Assembly: GCA_964200075.2 (NCBI GenBank)
Contig: CAXNAA020000427.1
Span: 1-21,397 of the forward strand
Origin: Sphacelaria rigidula
Taxonomy: Eukaryota > Phaeophyceae > Sphacelariales
Reading direction: 5' to 3'
DNA: 21,397 bases
The position numbers and the translations under genes were made by a program. A model generated the notes under the pieces. That model did not search any database. It had not been told where the DNA came from and was given only the letters and a program-made list of their open reading frames with translations. Below, piece by piece: positions 11,301 through 20,351 of this stretch (the stretch's first letter is position 1; each line of letters opens with the position of its first letter).

Positions 11301-14300
11301 TTATTTGTCCAAATCGCATGCTCGCCGCGATAGCCACAGGCTTATTTTCACCTTTATGAAGGCGTAAGCCATGTCGTGAGTCACTGCCGTCGCTTTCGCG
11401 AAGTGATGGGCTGCTGCTCCCGACTCGCCTGCCGCCAATGCTTCTTGGCCCTTCACCATACTTGTTTCGCGTTGCCTGCACAAACGACGGCCGAGAAAGT
11501 CAACTGCGCGAAGTTTTAGCCTCGCCGTAGAGCACATCGGTGGGAGCAGTAATAGAGCGACAGCACCCGGGAAATTGCAGCACTCCTTCGCCTTTGATTT
11601 GCAACATAAAAGTGAAGAACATGTACAGTCTACCATCTCAATGATGGCCACCAGAGACTACTCATGCCCAAGCTGTTGATAAAGATCCAGGTAGAGTAGT
11701 TATTTCTCCCTCCATACGCTAAACGGGCAGACTATTTCGTCACTGTAGCCACGTATACATGCTGAACGAGTCACTGTAGGGACAGCGAGATGAGGAGGAG
11801 CGGCAACGGTGACCCATGTCATGGAGGAAAAGAGCCACTGGAATCTGCGGATCGAATGTATGACTCCAAGTAAACAAACCAAGCATTGATTAATATCGAT
11901 TGTCCCTCGTTATATGAAGTGACGTTTGCTGACGACTACGTCGATCGCTCTGCAAATGGTGTGTCGATATCGACTGTAATCTAGTCACACTTACTGTTCA
12001 TTTTGAGGTAGATGCGATAGTAACGTCTGGGTTTGCTCATGTTAGCCTCTTGGGTATGATGCGAACGAGTCACACACGTGTCCCATACTTTCGGCTTCCA
12101 TTCTACCCTGAATACGAAAACTGCTAGGAAAATACATGTCCAAGGGATCTTCCGTTGTACCTTAAAACGTGTGATCTATGCATCTGGGGGGGTTGGGTAC
12201 CGCGGGAGCTGTGGACGCCGCTTCTCCGGGGAACCTGAAAAACAGTTCCAGCAGCAAGTCTGCGCGCTACCGGCCAGATATAAGTTGCTGTGACGCGCAC
12301 ACGCCAAAATGAAGCGCTCTCAATACAGATGACTTGACGATTTCATTAACACAAGTATACTGCAATCAACAATTGATGCTGTGCTTGGCCGTATTTGCGC
12401 AGCTTTGTTTTGCTCCTTCATAAGTGTAGCCCGGATAACACCGTGGTGGAGTGGAAACAATTTCTCATAGTACATCGCCTATTGCGGACTGTTGGTACGG
12501 TCGTAGAATGACTTAATCTGCGGGACTTGAATCCGCCCGACGAAGAAGATAAAAGAAGGAATAAATCTTGTGACCACGCTCAGCACCGCACATCAACTCA
12601 ATAAGCGTTTCGAAACCAATCGCCTCTTGGAACATTCGTGCCCTTGAGGGCGAGCGATGATACACCGATCCCAACGATGGAGAATCTACCGACCAAGCGC
12701 AAAAGGGCTGTCTGTTTCGAACGTCAGTAAACTTCGGTCACTGCATTTTTCCCTCATCAGTCTGTTTCAAAGAGCGAACTTCCGAGCCCTGAACAGGCGG
12801 CTTTTGATGTCTGATGACTCATTTATGCGGATAGTGTCCGACCTTCACAAGAAGATCCACCAGCACCTGTGGGTCATTTGAGCGGAAAGGTAAGGGCACC
12901 TCTACGGTGAAGAATTTGGAGTGACTTTCATGAACGTATGGATAACATTTTCTCTACTTCTCTATAGCGGTGCTTCGTCAAACGCGGAATTCGCAGGCCC
13001 ACGCACGCACGGAAAGCTGGGAATGGCGTTCATAACTGATGGCCGCCGGGCTCCGGTGGTGTTATGGTCCAACTGTCGCCATCAGGGTGGAGAGAACGAG
13101 GGTTCGATTCCCGATGCCTTGCGTTTTTTGTCCAAAGTATCTGATTTCCACGGTGGAAAGCGTGAAAACGTGAGTAAACAAAGTAGTTGACTGAGTTTGC
13201 TTGACGTGAGTTGACGCGGCGCGGGAGTGCTGATAGTCATGACCCAATCCGCGAGACCAAAATGCAAGGCGTGTACCGGGGAGAGATGGGTTGACCTCTT
13301 GAGACCACGGACTTGTCCCGAGGAAGGGGAGGGGTTCAAAGTGCGACAAAAAAACAAACAAACTGATGGCATTGGCACCTCTTGTGTACACACACAATAC
13401 ATTGGTAAAAACGGGTACAGAACAGTACAGGAGCACATGCACAGCCCCAGATAGCAGTCTCCTTCAAGCGTGCAGTAAGAAGCCCTTCATCATTGGCATG
13501 CATTTACACACTGTAAAACAGTAGCAATCGACACAACCCACAAGCGGAGCTCTTCTGGAACAGTTGTGGTGCTTTGAAATCTCACGGTACCCATCCTTAT
13601 AGCGCGGCTGTGAGCTAGGCCGAACAAAACATCACGTGAACAACCACGTGATTGATGCTTTGAGAGTTTATCTTGAACATGCCATGACCGCTTCCTTGTC
13701 CTATCGACCACTCTTGTGTCATAGCAGGGATAATGCAGTCGACCATACAGGCACAAACACAACACGTGCATGCGCTCGTAGATATACACGTGGCCTCGTG
13801 CTCGCCGTTGAAGTCGGAGATGATTTTCAAGAAGCGGGGATTGATTTGCGAACAATCATCTGGCTCGCAGCGTCATTCGCTTGATCAAACACAACATGTC
13901 AAGCCTGAGGCTAAGAGTTGGTGTTTGTTGACTTGACAGAAAATACTTGTTGCGTAGATAGCACAACGTAGCACGCTTGGGGCGAATTGCAAAATCGGAG
14001 AATGGGGCGCTTGCTCATATGGCCATTGCTTTCAAACATCATCCGCAGTACAGGCAGTGCCAAACAATACAGGACAGGATGTGGTTTGCACCGCTGCATC
14101 CAACGATATACGAAATGGTCGCGCTGAGGGCCATGCAACGAACGTGAAGTGGTGCACCAGCGAACTGACAACAGCAAAATTGAGAATTTGTGCAACGTAT
14201 ATTCCGGACTCAAATAAGACGGCTGCCACATCTGAATGCTGCTGGTCACACACCACCCCGAGATTGTTACCATCGAACGACACCTTGCCAACTACACCGC

Positions 14301-17300
14301 GGTCCCTGTTTTGTAGCACATCACATACATACGTGCAAAACTGTTTCATCCTTCTTTCCCAACCATGGGCATCTACAAACTACAATTTGTGAGGGATCTA
14401 ACCTAGGGGTGTGACGAGACAGCTTCCAAAGGGATGAAGAAAAGTCACGCTGGATACTTTGTACGAAGTACGAACAAACATACCTTCTGCGCTCAAAATG
14501 TTTGCCACTTTTCACCGGTAGACTAGCTCCATCGAACACCATGATGGGCTTCGCTCCGTGATGCCGCAAGAGGCTTACCCGTCTCATGCAGAAAGTCACA
14601 TATCTGAACACAGGCGAGCAAATGAACGGAAACACATCGTGGTACGCAGAATTAAACGAAGAAACCCTCCTGTTCAACAATGATTGCATGAAAGCAGTCG
14701 CCTGTACATAGAGATTATTACTCAAGAGGTTTATGGTTCCAGCAAACGAAATCAGTCGTCAAATCCGCCGAAACATATCCGACTGCAGTCTGCAGTACAC
14801 TGCGCTAGAAGCACACTACCATACTCTCGACACTGAACCGAATTGATTCAGAATGGTCCTAGCGTACAGTACAAATACCCGTTTGAGCGCCCTAGGATTC
14901 TGAACCAAGAGTTGGTCTGCTAACAGCCCCGAGAGTGTAGGCAGGATGGTTTTCGCAGGCGTCGATAGACTTAGGAGGTGAGCGCTTGGCAGAAGATATA
15001 CAAAAAAGTAGTCAAAAGCCGTGCAGCAGTCTTTTTTGCCGTGATTGAGCGAGGCTGATGCACTGTTTCGCCTTACGTCCATCATTCAGCTGTAGGTGCT
15101 CGAACCATGGATACCCCCCGCCGCACCTTTCCTACCTACCGCATGGATTGGTGAGGGCGACAAGCTTACCCCTGTAGTTCCGTGCGCGTTGCTAGTGTAT
15201 GTGTGTGTGTGTGTCGATCTTGTGTCAACTTGTGCTCGTCTCACCGAGCTGGTTGTCAGGAATTGGGGGGAAATTCCTGCAAACGCTAGACACATAAGTC
15301 GAAACATCACCCAACCATGCACGCCCGAGCGGCGCCTACAGGACGTACACCCCCAAGTAAACACGCCACACCTTTCAGCTGTTCAGCAACAGCTTTTTAC
15401 GTTGACCAAAAACGAGTACTTTCAGCGCGAGTATTTTTAATCTTGTCCTGAGATGGCAAAACACTGCTGCTCGTCGCTTATGTACGAACAACCGTAACGC
15501 GTGGACACGTACAATATGCGTGACAACGGCCTCCTGTATTAGCCGTTGCCTCTCCACCTAGAACAACTTATTCCGACCCTCCTCTCCCAAAAACTGTCTA
15601 TCCAACAAGGACCCCGGACGCTCAAGGGATCAAGGCGGTGTCTTGACCCAACTTTAGGGAATGATCTTCCCAGTGAAAAAAGTGAATGATAACTAGGGGT
15701 CCGTTGATTGAGAGAATCGCAAAACTATGTTTGTAGTTCTCATAACATTCTGGCTCTTGGGTGGGAATCTCCTGGAATGCCAAAACCCATTCTGACATAT
15801 CGGAAAACGTGATCAGACGGGTGAACGGGAACATACGTGGTGCCGCCGCGATCTCGTCCTGTAGCGAGCAAGAAGTGCGGCTAGAAACGTGAAGCCGCGA
15901 TGCACACATCACACAGCACTACTAAATTTAGGCCGTGCGAGCACGTACTGTTCGTGAAGTGAAGCCACAACACACACACATCTAAACGTAGCTCTTGGTT
16001 GACTGGGCACGGTTTGTCTTTCTGGGGTCGATAAATAATGACTATATGAGAACCTGTGAGTTCAGCGGTGACACCCAAACATCGCAACCGCTATGCAATT
16101 ACACCCGTTTCCGTTTAAATTCCGCGCGTCTTGGTGCTGCACATCCCCTACTGAACCGAATTCCGTGATATCCAGCTCCTCCGATGGATCTGAGAAACTG
16201 CTGTCGTTAGATCAAGTGCGCCTACGCTTCAAATACATTGCGGTGCGCGACTGTACAGCGGGAAACCTTCACGTTTACATGGGCTCGTAGCCTTCAAGTA
16301 GTGATTCCCTGTGCAACATAAGCTAGGCCCTGGAATATATATACCCTGTTCGCTCAAGTTATTGTTCGTTCCTTCGGTCATTATCTGCGCGGACCCAGAA
16401 CCGCCTACAAACCCAAAAATGAACTAACTCGGCCAAGAAATAATTTCGCCAAAATTTGGGTCAAGACGATAACTCTTCGACCTCCAGCACCCCCCAGTAG
16501 TCCGATATCGCCCATGATCAAATTAGGCTTCGAATATGTCGTTCTTCAAGGTGTACAACACGCTTACTTATCCGGACAGTGGGTGTTGAATGTATGGAAA
16601 ATAATCCATGAGAACCCCTCATCGTTTTCATGTGGCCGAGCCACGTGGGTGTATGTCTTAATATGCTGAGTAGACGATTCATGTTGTCATTAGCGAGTAA
16701 GTGATGCACGTTGGCTATCACTACTGCGATGTACTCAAGCGACATACTCCCCGCCTTGCGTTAGCGGTCTTGATACTTTCAAGGCGTTACCAGTGCACCT
16801 CCTGCATGTTTTAACGCTGCACTGCACATATCATCTCAACCGTCTCTATGGTACCATGCTGCTGCTGTACTGTACAGATGAACTTGTTCCATCAGCGGCT
16901 GAATATAGCAGTACAGTAGCGCAGTACCTCTCTCAACTGCACAAAGAACTGTCCTGGTTGATTTCTGCACAAGAGGGGGTAGGTATATGACGTGAGACCG
17001 CAGAGAGAGCAGAAATTATCTCCTTTATTTGTGCGTCTCTGGTTGATGGTCGAATAGTGAAATACGGCTTCACCTCCAGGAAGACGATATTGGGTGACTT
17101 GTAGGGGAACTTCCTAGATCATTCCACCAATCAGAAGTATCCAGGTGGTCACACACACCCTCTCCAGGCCTGTTACCCTAACCTGTAAATTTCCTGAGAA
17201 CACGCATGGTTGATCTAGGAAGCAGCGCTGATGAACGCTGAACCTGCGTACCCCCTCCCCCCCCCCGTCAAAACACTGGAACCCCTGCATTGTCAGCCGG

Positions 17301-19626
17301 TGAAACTGTTCCGAAACCATGCTAGACGGACGTTAAATGGTTAACCGTTTGACTGCGAGAGTGGATTTCATCTGAATTTATTCTTCAGTGAAATCGATGC
17401 CCATTCAACAGATGGCCTATCCTGGCGGCCAAAGACACGACCTCACTGGGGACAATATTTCAAGGTTGTGTTATGTAGGGTACGGGAATATTCTTTGGGG
17501 TATGGGGTTCCTCACAGAACTTACAGAAACATCGGGTAATGGTATGGAAGTATTTGAGAAATTACAAAACTGTCGAGTACGGTATGGGAGGCTTACAGAA
17601 AACCGTACCGGCGATTGGGTATTTCCTTGTATTTCTTTGAGAGCATTTCCGCGCTCCGGGTATGGGCATACCTTATCTACAGAACTCACAGAAATGTCGG
17701 ATGAGGGTATGGGAGGCGTACAAAACTCACAGAAAGTACGGGAGGCTTACAGAACTCACAGAACTATCGGGTAAGGGTATGAAAGTCTTACAGAGTTCAC
17801 AGAACTGTCGGGTACCAGTATGAAAGTGACGGGCACGGTGAATCCCTGAAAAATACCCCGGGTGTACAGAAAACCCTACCCTACAGAACACAACCTCGCA
17901 TCATTTGACCCCTTCTCTTGTTGTGTGTGTGTTATCGTCCCATCTATTGTGAACGCCGGTCTACACCTTTTGGTATATGTGGGCGCACCAGCCGGGGTCA
18001 CACAGGAGGAAGGTCAACACAGGCGCTTGTCTTTTTTGTTTTTTAGTACTCCACCTTCCTTCTACGGTGCTTGTCTTTATTTTTTATCGCGAGAGGGGGT
18101 TCAGCAGTCCCTCTCCCTCGTCGACCGTTAGGTCGAATTTGTGTACCCGCGATATAGTCACTCTCCACTCTTGGGCATGGTGTGAGAAAAAATCCAACAT
18201 CGCTCCGAGAATTGAACCCACGACCCAATCGTCAGGAGGTTTCGAGGTTACAAACTGAGCCACCGGGGCAACCGGCTTGTAGTCCGCCTTATCAGGGTTT
18301 GCACAATTCTTTGGAAAAGTGGTATGTGGTGGCATGGTTATCTGCAACGTTGAAGTCATGTGCCCCTTCGTTCGTTTCCGCCGCTCGTTTCGCTTGAAAA
18401 AGCTGAGCTTTACTGTTCTTGACCCTGCCCGTCGCACGCAAATAATTATAAAATGTTCTTGAAGCTATCCGAGAACATAAATGCCGAGGACGCACCAAAT
18501 ACGAGCAAATTACGACCAATTCGATTCGACCGCATGTTTTGGGGTCGATTTCTTTTCAAAAAGACTGGGCTTTTACTTATTATGCTAGCACCGTTTTTGA
18601 AGAATCCGTTTATATTGAAACTAATGTTGGGTCGCTATTTTGTGAAACCGTGCTAGCATAGTAAGTAAATGTCGAAGTAAGACACGGCCTTACGCCTCGG
18701 TCGGGGTCGGGTCTCTTCACAACAGTGATTTGTAAGTATATACCCTAGTAGTGGGAATGACACCACGTTTTCCAGTTTGCGTTGTGTCTTGGATACAGAG
18801 TTTAGAAAGGATCCAAATATTCCCGTCCGCCAAGACGTTTAAATATGTGCATTAGTCAGGGGTTGGGAACTGCGGGCAGCGGAACACACGGTTTCCCGCA
18901 GCTGCTCAGCTGTAAAACGTCAAGGTTATCGGTATTGGAGGCCAGACGGAGATGTTCCTGAATGGGATAGGCGGCATCAACCGGTTGAAATCGTGCGGCA
19001 TGTTCAGATTCGAAATTCAAATTTTTGGCTCATGTGATCATGATGTTCTCTGTTGTTTGCGTGAAGTCCTCTTTGCCATCCGTTCTTGCTAGCTACCATC
19101 ACAGCCGCGACGAACGGCAACACAATCAGCACAGAACTCTAACAGAATGAAAAAGTGAATGTCTCACTTGTCGGTGTCGCTGTTGGTGCACAGCTCCGTG
19201 CTGCAGCTGAACGTGCCACGGTGAAGCCTAGAACACAGATGCAAGGTACCCGAGATGATGGGTACGAAAGAGAAAAACGACAAAATGCACCAAGCATGAG
19301 AGATTTTGGGGGGAGCATTTCATCCAGCCAGTGTATACATTTGGCACAATTCCGAAGCACACGTAGCCATGATGGTCACTACTACTAAGGCGTAATGTTT
19401 CCGAACGACAGCGGAGCATCGCACAGAAGCAAGGTGTATTGAGCCTGTTCGTGCGCCAAATGCTGCAACTGCCAAAAATCAAATCTGACTTCTAACTGGT
19501 GACCAAGTCGATTACCTACACCCACCAGCAGTACGCATCAACCCCGACAGTTAGTCCGTTGTACTGGCTGATGTGTACAGGGTATGTTACACTCTTTAGC
19601 GCCGTCAGCAGCCCTGGGATTCCCAT
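6897..19626 (-). CDS. EXO1: Exonuclease 1 (XPG/RAD2 family), ten exons
   Basis: EXO1 is a nuclear 5'-3' exonuclease and flap endonuclease acting in mismatch repair, double-strand-break resection and meiosis. Joined exons are 19626-19526, 19227-19168, 14603-14484, 11475-11352, 10838-10701, 10452-10351, 9808-9698, 9092-8979, 8623-8530 and 8320-6897. All junctions are GT-AG and in phase, and they give about 795 residues (human EXO1 has 846). XPG-N covers roughly residues 1-99, XPG-I roughly 138-230, and the helix-hairpin-helix region roughly 216-290. Metal ligands D30, D78, E150, D152, D171, D173 and D226 are all present, so the enzyme should be active. Residues after about 330 form a Ser-rich disordered tail. 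The start has purine at -3 and G at +4. Introns 2 (4,564 bp) and 3 (3,008 bp) are swollen by mobile elements. The 3' end is the least certain part. Confidence 0.95.
8530..8623 (-). CDS. EXO1: EXO1 exon 9
   Basis: Reads [20 protein letters not shown] and then [11 protein letters not shown] plus the first base of a Gly codon. Plant EXO1 has a similar DLDFLGPLLPQDIAQG. Acceptor CCCAG, donor GTACGT. Confidence 0.92.
8624..8978 (-). other. EXO1 intron 8
   Basis: A 355-bp GT-AG intron (GTATGG to CACCCAG). The plus-strand open frame crossing it and exon 8 is antisense to the gene. No repeat was recognised. Confidence 0.85.
8979..9092 (-). CDS. EXO1: EXO1 exon 8
   Basis: Reads [17 protein letters not shown] and on to [12 protein letters not shown], 38 codons. 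The VPEDY and the FxxxxVYDP pattern are typical of the family. The acceptor GCAAAG is weak, but a pyrimidine-rich tract precedes it and the join to exon 7 needs no gap. The donor is GTATGG. There is no internal Met in frame, so it is easy to miss. Confidence 0.92.
9093..9697 (-). other. EXO1 intron 7
   Basis: A 605-bp intron (GTAAGC to GCAAAG). It contains an A-tract near 9496 and no recognisable element. Confidence 0.85.
9698..9808 (-). CDS. EXO1: EXO1 exon 7: D226 and helix-hairpin-helix start
   Basis: Reads [19 protein letters not shown] and on to HRKLDK, 37 codons. GCDY holds the seventh metal ligand (D226; D225 in human). [12 protein letters not shown] is the helix-hairpin-helix core that grips duplex DNA. 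Acceptor GTACAG, donor GTAAGC. An upstream acceptor would add residues with no homology, so the short exon is preferred. Confidence 0.95.
9809..10350 (-). other. EXO1 intron 6
   Basis: A 542-bp intron (GTGAGT to TACAG). Two copies of the word GTACTNNCAGTAC-like sequence sit near 10292-10308. A frame open leftward from a TAG|GTACGC site at about 9913 to exon 7 gives residues without homology, so it is left as intron. Confidence 0.85.
10351..10452 (-). CDS. EXO1: EXO1 exon 6
   Basis: Reads [14 protein letters not shown] and on to [13 protein letters not shown], 34 whole codons. Human EXO1 has VILKMDQFGNGLEI at this point. The acceptor is AAGCAG and the donor is the consensus GTGAGT. The join to exon 7 aligns with plant EXO1 without a gap. 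Confidence 0.95.
10701..10838 (-). CDS. EXO1: EXO1 exon 5: E150, D152, D171, D173
   Basis: Contains [13 protein letters not shown] and [16 protein letters not shown], the most conserved part of the XPG-I domain. Four of the seven metal-binding acids lie here, at the same residue numbers as in human EXO1. Acceptor CGAAG, donor GTGAAG; 46 whole codons. Confidence 0.97.
10839..11351 (-). other. EXO1 intron 4
   Basis: A 513-bp intron (GTGAAA to CGAAG). A minus-strand open frame (10864-11268) and a plus-strand frame (11036-11263) lie within it. Neither has recognisable content or fits the family alignment. Confidence 0.85.
11352..11475 (-). CDS. EXO1: EXO1 exon 4: helical arch region
   Basis: Acceptor GTGCAG is followed by G completing an Arg codon, then [19 protein letters not shown] and on to [10 protein letters not shown], with donor GTGAAA. 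It matches the charged linker of the family (human RRQANLLKGKQLLREGK to THAMAHKVIK), which forms part of the helical arch gating the active site. Confidence 0.93.
13034..13043 (+). repeat. SINE target-site duplication, left copy
   Basis: AACTGATGGC lies immediately before the SINE. The identical ten bases follow its A-rich tail at 13361-13370. Confidence 0.8.
13044..13360 (+). mobile_element. tRNA-derived SINE in EXO1 intron 3
   Basis: The 5' part has RNA polymerase III internal promoter boxes. An A-box-like TGGTGTTATGGT lies at 13057-13068. A perfect B-box GGTTCGATTCC lies at 13101-13111. About 230 bp of unrelated body follow, ending in an A-rich tail (ACAAAAAAACAAACA) at about 13346-13360. 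Identical 10-bp flanks mark LINE-dependent insertion. The head most resembles Gln/Glu/Gly-type tRNAs with TGGTNTAATGGT A-boxes. It lies antisense to EXO1. The clean target duplication suggests a fairly recent insertion. Confidence 0.88.
13361..13370 (+). repeat. SINE target-site duplication, right copy
   Basis: AACTGATGGC, identical to 13034-13043, directly after the A-rich tail. Confidence 0.8.
14484..14603 (-). CDS. EXO1: EXO1 exon 3: D78
   Basis: Acceptor TTCAG is followed by A completing the Lys codon, then [16 protein letters not shown] and PIMVFDG, with D78 as metal ligand. The exon continues through [12 protein letters not shown] to donor GTATGT. A 4.6-kb intron separates it from exon 2 and a 3.0-kb intron from exon 4, but phase and alignment are uninterrupted. 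Confidence 0.95.
15201..15214 (+). repeat. (GT)7 microsatellite
   Basis: Seven uninterrupted GT units, preceded by GTAT. Confidence 0.9.
17470..17830 (+). repeat. Degenerate minisatellite in EXO1 intron 2
   Basis: The words CTTACAGAACTCACAGAACT, TGTCGGGTA and GGGTATGGGAGG recur many times with slight changes, in units of roughly 40-50 bp that have partly decayed. Clear copies start near 17513, 17556, 17679, 17729 and 17788. The array is internally interrupted at about 17610-17665. Confidence 0.75.
18033..18270 (-). mobile_element. tRNA-headed SINE-like element in EXO1 intron 2
   Basis: On the minus strand the element opens with TGCCCCGGTGGCTCAGTTTG. The A-box (TGGCTCAGT) lies at about 18255-18263 and the B-box-like GGGTTCAATTCTC at 18207-18219. 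A body of roughly 130 bp follows, then A-rich tails near 18075 (GATAAAAAATAAAGACAAGC) and 18033. The word AAAGACAAGC occurs after both tails. The 5' flank has ACTACAAGC, so a target duplication is only partial. The body is unrelated to the SINE at 13 kb, so this is a second family or a decayed copy. It has the same orientation as EXO1. Confidence 0.6.
18572..18669. repeat. Hairpin with about 25-bp arms
   Basis: Arm 18572-18596 (TTTACTTATTATGCTAGCAC and onward) pairs with 18645-18669 with two mismatches, and the spacer is about 48 bp. A GACACGGCC word at 18681-18689 is the complement of the terminus shared by the inverted-repeat elements near 19767 and 20787, so this may be part of a related, decayed element. 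Confidence 0.65.
19168..19227 (-). CDS. EXO1: EXO1 exon 2 (60 bp)
   Basis: After acceptor TTCTAG the exon reads G, then [19 protein letters not shown], then AA of a Lys codon, and ends at donor GTGAGA. It aligns without gaps to the human segment LHKGAIACAEKLAKGEPTD. It is too short to stand out as an open frame and was found by searching for the missing conserved block. Confidence 0.95.
19228..19525 (-). other. EXO1 intron 1
   Basis: A 298-bp intron (GTGGGT to TTCTAG). Splitting a Trp codon after its second base, it joins DAYC(W) to LHRG. Nothing else is seen in it. Confidence 0.9.
19526..19626 (-). CDS. EXO1: EXO1 exon 1: start codon and D30
   Basis: Reads [13 protein letters not shown] at the N-terminus, the family's opening MGIxGLL, and ends in GVDAYC plus two bases of a Trp codon. 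D30 is the first metal ligand. The donor is GTGGGT directly after TG. The Trp codon is completed by the first G of exon 2, giving the family signature DAYCWLH. Using the second GT four bases on would break the frame. Confidence 0.95.
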
Positions 19627-20165
19627 AGTCTCGGTGGAACCCTACCTTCCAGTCTGCTCCGAAGCGTGAAAAGGTGACGGCGTTTTGCAGATATTTGCAA
19701 CACCTGTTTCAGACCCGCAATCGGAAGATGTAGGACATGGTTCGCCCTCTCCACATCATACAGTGAGGCCGTGTCTCAATAAGACTAGAAAACGAAACGG
19801 GAAAAGGAACAAGTGTCTGAACGTAGCATGTTGGTGAGTCACCGCAACCATAGATCCACCGGGGGATCAATCAACATGCTGCTTTTGGACACTTGTTCCT
19901 TTTCCCCGCTTTTTTTTGTATTGATACGAGTACATGATGAGATAATGAGACACAGCCTATTATAGTACAAGTCAGATTCGAAACCCATGTGAGGTTGATG
20001 GCCCAATCCCCGAATTATATATATTTTTCAATATCAGAAAATAATTGGATCCTGCCTACGCTGTTTATATGGACAGTACACCCCAGAGCTACCTAATGCA
20101 CAAGATGTAGCAGGCCTTTTTTTTTTTGCTCCTTCACTCCACCGCGGGTGTGAGAAAAAGCAAAT
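19627..20165. promoter_or_regulatory. Shared divergent upstream region of EXO1 and dihydroorotase
   Basis: About 540 bp separates the two start codons, so both 5' UTRs and promoters should lie here. A TATATATATTTTT stretch at about 20018-20030 could serve the plus-strand gene. The inverted-repeat element at 19767-19957 occupies a large share of the interval. No transcription start can be fixed from sequence. Confidence 0.6.
19767..19957. mobile_element. MITE-like inverted-repeat element in the divergent promoter
   Basis: Terminal GGCCGTGTCTCA at 19767-19778 mirrors TGAGACACAGCC at 19946-19957. Inner arms pair strongly, for example GGGAAAAGGAACAAGTGTC (about 19799-19817) with its complement at about 19888-19906, and GTAGCATGTTG with CAACATGCTGC. 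The right arm carries an extra block of about 19 bp. It has no coding capacity. The target duplication is unclear. Confidence 0.8.
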
Positions 20166-20351
20166 ATGGGAACAGTACATGAACGAGGGGTGGCTGGGAC
20201 GGGGTTGTCGGCAAAGTGCACTGTTGTGGTGAGAATGGAAGAACGAGTGGAAATTTCTCTACCTCTGGCGGATGACTTTCATCACCACTTTCGCGACGGC
20301 GAGGTGTTGAAGGACACAGTCCAACATGCTTCTCGAATGTTCAAACGAGCG
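20166..20351 (+). CDS. pyrC: Dihydroorotase, first exon (partial gene)
   Basis: Dihydroorotase closes carbamoyl-aspartate to dihydroorotate in pyrimidine synthesis. The exon encodes up to 62 residues ending ISLPLADDFHHHFRDGEVLK and then DTVQHASRMFKRA. It matches the PyrC/Ura4 N-terminus (E. coli DDWHLHLRDGDMLK). FHHHFRDG carries the HxH zinc ligands and the substrate-binding Arg. The donor GTGAGA follows GCG at 20352; families continue with VMPNL, which must be in the next exon, and no such exon is visible before 21397. Start could be ATG 20166 or ATG 20235; the latter gives an N-terminus closer to the family length. It is head to head with EXO1. Confidence 0.85.

Larger units (their letters stand above)
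11476..14483 (-). other. EXO1 intron 3 (3.0 kb)
   Basis: A long intron (GTATGT to GTGCAG) holding a SINE at 13044-13360. The rest, 11476-13033 and 13371-14483, holds only unassigned short frames. One at 12657-12881 contains [15 protein letters not shown], faintly like the N-terminus of some DDE transposases, but this is not strong enough to call. Confidence 0.85.
14604..19167 (-). other. EXO1 intron 2 (4.6 kb)
   Basis: The largest intron (GTGAGA to TTCAG). It holds a (GT)7 microsatellite at 15201-15214, a C-tract near 17260, a degenerate minisatellite (17470-17830), a SINE-like element (18033-18270) and a hairpin (18572-18669). Open frames at 15086-15440 and 15622-15912 have no recognisable product. 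Sequence from 14604 to 17400 otherwise shows nothing I can assign. Confidence 0.85.

Noticed and set aside
12517-12540. Minus-strand T-arm-like GCGGATTCAAGTCCCGC
   Set aside because: The loop fits a tRNA T-loop, but the closing pair is broken, and no A-box, acceptor stem or tail is found upstream or downstream.
15622-15912. 96-codon minus-strand frame in EXO1 intron 2
   Set aside because: No family resemblance, and EXO1 exons 2 and 3 join in phase without it.
16545-16600. Minus-strand CCGGATAA|GTAAGC considered as the end of EXO1 exon 2
   Set aside because: The donor is good, but the upstream frame does not match the conserved block; the true exon was found at 19227-19168.
17470-17830. CRISPR-like array
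   Set aside because: Repeats are degenerate, vary in spacing and have no unique spacers of constant length, and the surrounding sequence is eukaryotic.
18182-18270. Minus-strand tRNA gene
   Set aside because: It has A- and B-box-like motifs, but the anticodon arm and acceptor stem do not fold properly, so it is read as a SINE head and not a tRNA.
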